NCBI GenBank assembly: GCA_002404295.1
Contig: DHJK01000171.1
Span: 1-5,641 of the forward strand
Length of the DNA stretch: 5,641 bases
Direction of reading: 5' to 3'
DNA from: Legionellales bacterium UBA4722
Lineage (GTDB): Bacteria; Pseudomonadota; Gammaproteobacteria; DSM-16500
The stretch's first letter is position 1. The number at the start of each line of letters is the position of its first letter. A model generated the notes under the pieces. It had not been told where the DNA came from. It did not search any database and saw nothing but the letters and a program-made list of their open reading frames with translations. This document shows, piece by piece, positions 4,289-5,641 of this stretch. Made by a program: the position numbers and the translations under genes.

Positions 4289-5641
4289 ATGCCTGATTTA
4301 ACGTTTTTGCATTTTAATAATAAAATGCAAGAGGTAAGAGATGAGCATAAAAAGACGTGGACGGGTGCGGCAAAAGAATCTGCTGCGTTTAATTTATCCT
4401 GGGAAGAACAAAGAAAAATTTATCATGAACTAATAGATGGCGCTACAAGTGACATACCCATACTTAAAAGCGCATTTTCTGATGTGTTAGCTGCAGAAAA
4501 GAGACGGTTGCAACCTAATGAATTAGTTTTTAGCGATTTAGAATCACGATATGAAGGTGCTGCTTTTAAGCAAGAAAGTCAATTTTCAACGGATGTGATG
4601 ACAGAATTATTTGGATGGTTAGATCATGGTGTAGATGAAAAGTTAAAAAAAGAAAAAAGATGCTCTCCAAGAGGTCAATACATATTAGGGATGGAGCGGG
4701 CATGTGAAGCAATTTTAAAAGAAAAAGATAGTGCTGCACGTCTTGCTGCATGGATGAAACTTTCTGAAATACTCGAAGCAATATACTATAGTGAAATATC
4801 TGGTACAAAATGTTATCAAGAATGGTTCCAGTCTGGTTTTGCTCTTACTTTTTCTGCTTGGTTAGGTAAGACAGGTAAGAAAAAAGACACTAAAAATCAT
4901 TTTAGAAATAGGGTTTGGTGTGCTAATGAATTTATACAAAAATGTATACAACAGGAAAAAATATCTCAGGCACAAAGTGCAATACGGGTGTATCTTGATG
5001 ACCTTAACCGTGCAATGGGCTCTGCTGTTAGTCTTACTACTGCTAGATTGGTCAGTAATTTAATTTTAGCTAATCATCAATATCAAGGTGGGATAACTAA
5101 TTGTCACACAATGCACTCAAATCACATTGACATAAATAATCTTGTGTGGTTAGGATTGCAGGAAGTGATGGGATTCCTGACTATTAAAAATAGTGAATAT
5201 TATGCTGATACGAATGGTAAAAAAAGTGACTCTGGCGACATGGTGGCCGAGTTTAATGAAAATCTTCTGTTGTTACATGGCTCGAAGATAATTCAACCTA
5301 CCAAGAAGAGTGACACTTCAAATGAAGCAAAGTCATTACAATCTAGTAGCAACGAAGAGCATTTTAGTGATTTTGCTTCTTTAATCGAGCGCGCCCGTTT
5401 TGATGAGAAGGGTAATTTAATTGTTAGTAAGCCAGATGGAAAAGGTAAGGTAGTTGATCATACTATCCTTAGTGGGTTTAATGCATTTATTGTAGCTGAT
5501 AAAGATAAACTTCGTATAGCAGTTAAAAATTACATAGATCTATTAAAGTGTATAAAAAAATTAAAAAATTGTTTAGAAAGAAATAAAGAATACCATTCAT
5601 TTATAGCTCAATTAGGAGATGAGACTGCGATTACTATTCTA
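4289..5641 (+). CDS. Large uncharacterised protein, 3'-truncated by the window; effector-like
   Basis: The frame is open for 451 codons from ATG 4289 to the last base without a stop, so the true protein is longer. I do not recognise a family with confidence. There is no signal peptide and no clear membrane segment, so it should be made in the cytosol. It is mostly predicted helical and charged (for example residues 37-50, 117-126, 136-168, 205-245). A His/Cys cluster lies at 272-279. A Ser/Asn/Lys/Glu-rich stretch (about 331-356) looks like a linker between an N-terminal part and a second domain starting near 357. The segments AIRVYLDDL (231-239) and AVKNYIDLL (411-419) are similar, and both have a helix pattern faintly like RasGEF domains. 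G+C is visibly lower than in recQ. In Legionellales such large, low-GC, signal-less, multidomain orphans next to accessory genes are often type IVB secreted effectors. That is inference: the C-terminal secretion signal would lie outside the window. Confidence 0.88.
   Translation, partial: MPDLTFLHFNNKMQEVRDEHKKTWTGAAKESAAFNLSWEEQRKIYHELIDGATSDIPILKSAFSDVLAAEKRRLQPNELVFSDLESRYEGAAFKQESQFSTDVMTELFGWLDHGVDEKLKKEKRCSPRGQYILGMERACEAILKEKDSAARLAAWMKLSEILEAIYYSEISGTKCYQEWFQSGFALTFSAWLGKTGKKKDTKNHFRNRVWCANEFIQKCIQQEKISQAQSAIRVYLDDLNRAMGSAVSLTTARLVSNLILANHQYQGGITNCHTMHSNHIDINNLVWLGLQEVMGFLTIKNSEYYADTNGKKSDSGDMVAEFNENLLLLHGSKIIQPTKKSDTSNEAKSLQSSSNEEHFSDFASLIERARFDEKGNLIVSKPDGKGKVVDHTILSGFNAFIVADKDKLRIAVKNYIDLLKCIKKLKNCLERNKEYHSFIAQLGDETAITIL

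Noticed and set aside
4566..4808. 80-codon minus-strand ORF inside the long gene
   Set aside because: It lies wholly antisense within a well-supported coding frame and looks like a compositional shadow rich in Leu and Phe.
1..5641. CRISPR array, insertion sequence, tRNA or rRNA gene
   Set aside because: No regularly spaced repeats, transposase motifs, terminal inverted repeats or tRNA-like cloverleaf were found on either strand.

Overview
The window looks like a chromosomal segment of a gammaproteobacterium, most likely of the order Legionellales (Legionella, Coxiella and relatives). This rests on three things recognised by eye without a database search: a proteobacterial RecQ, an EnhA-type L,D-transpeptidase with the cysteine-rich pattern I associate with Legionella and Coxiella, and a long low-GC ORF that resembles the poorly conserved effector-type genes of that order. 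The base composition is moderately AT-rich. Two sampled 60-base rows inside recQ hold 57 G/C of 120, and two inside the last ORF hold 38 of 120.

Layout. (1) Positions 1-118 hold an open frame that enters from the left edge and stops 1 base before recQ. It may be the tail of an upstream gene; the same stretch also holds three small hairpins. (2) 120-1919 is a complete recQ helicase gene. (3) 1920-2110 is a regulatory gap with two inverted repeats and a good sigma70-type promoter. (4) 2111-2665 encodes an exported, probably lipid-anchored L,D-transpeptidase of the EnhA type. (5) After an 84-base gap with a long hairpin, 2750-3199 encodes a small exported protein of unknown function with a Pro/Ser tail that may come from a palindromic DNA repeat. 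(6) 3248-3933, on the minus strand, is a type II toxin-antitoxin operon, toxin first (higB, then higA), with a palindrome sitting in its likely promoter. (7) 3934-4288 is non-coding. (8) 4289-5641 is the first 451 codons of a large gene that leaves the window still open. It has a very strong ribosome binding site and no family I can name with confidence.

How it fits together: recQ is housekeeping DNA repair. The transpeptidase and the small exported protein form a same-strand cell-envelope pair. The higBA module and the low-GC ORF have the look of accessory material to the right of this core. The most promising unknown is the truncated ORF from 4289. It looks cytosolic or secreted without a signal peptide, has at least two domains joined by a Ser/Asn/Lys linker, and shows a faint helical pattern resembling RasGEF domains. 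The RasGEF reading is only a hypothesis.
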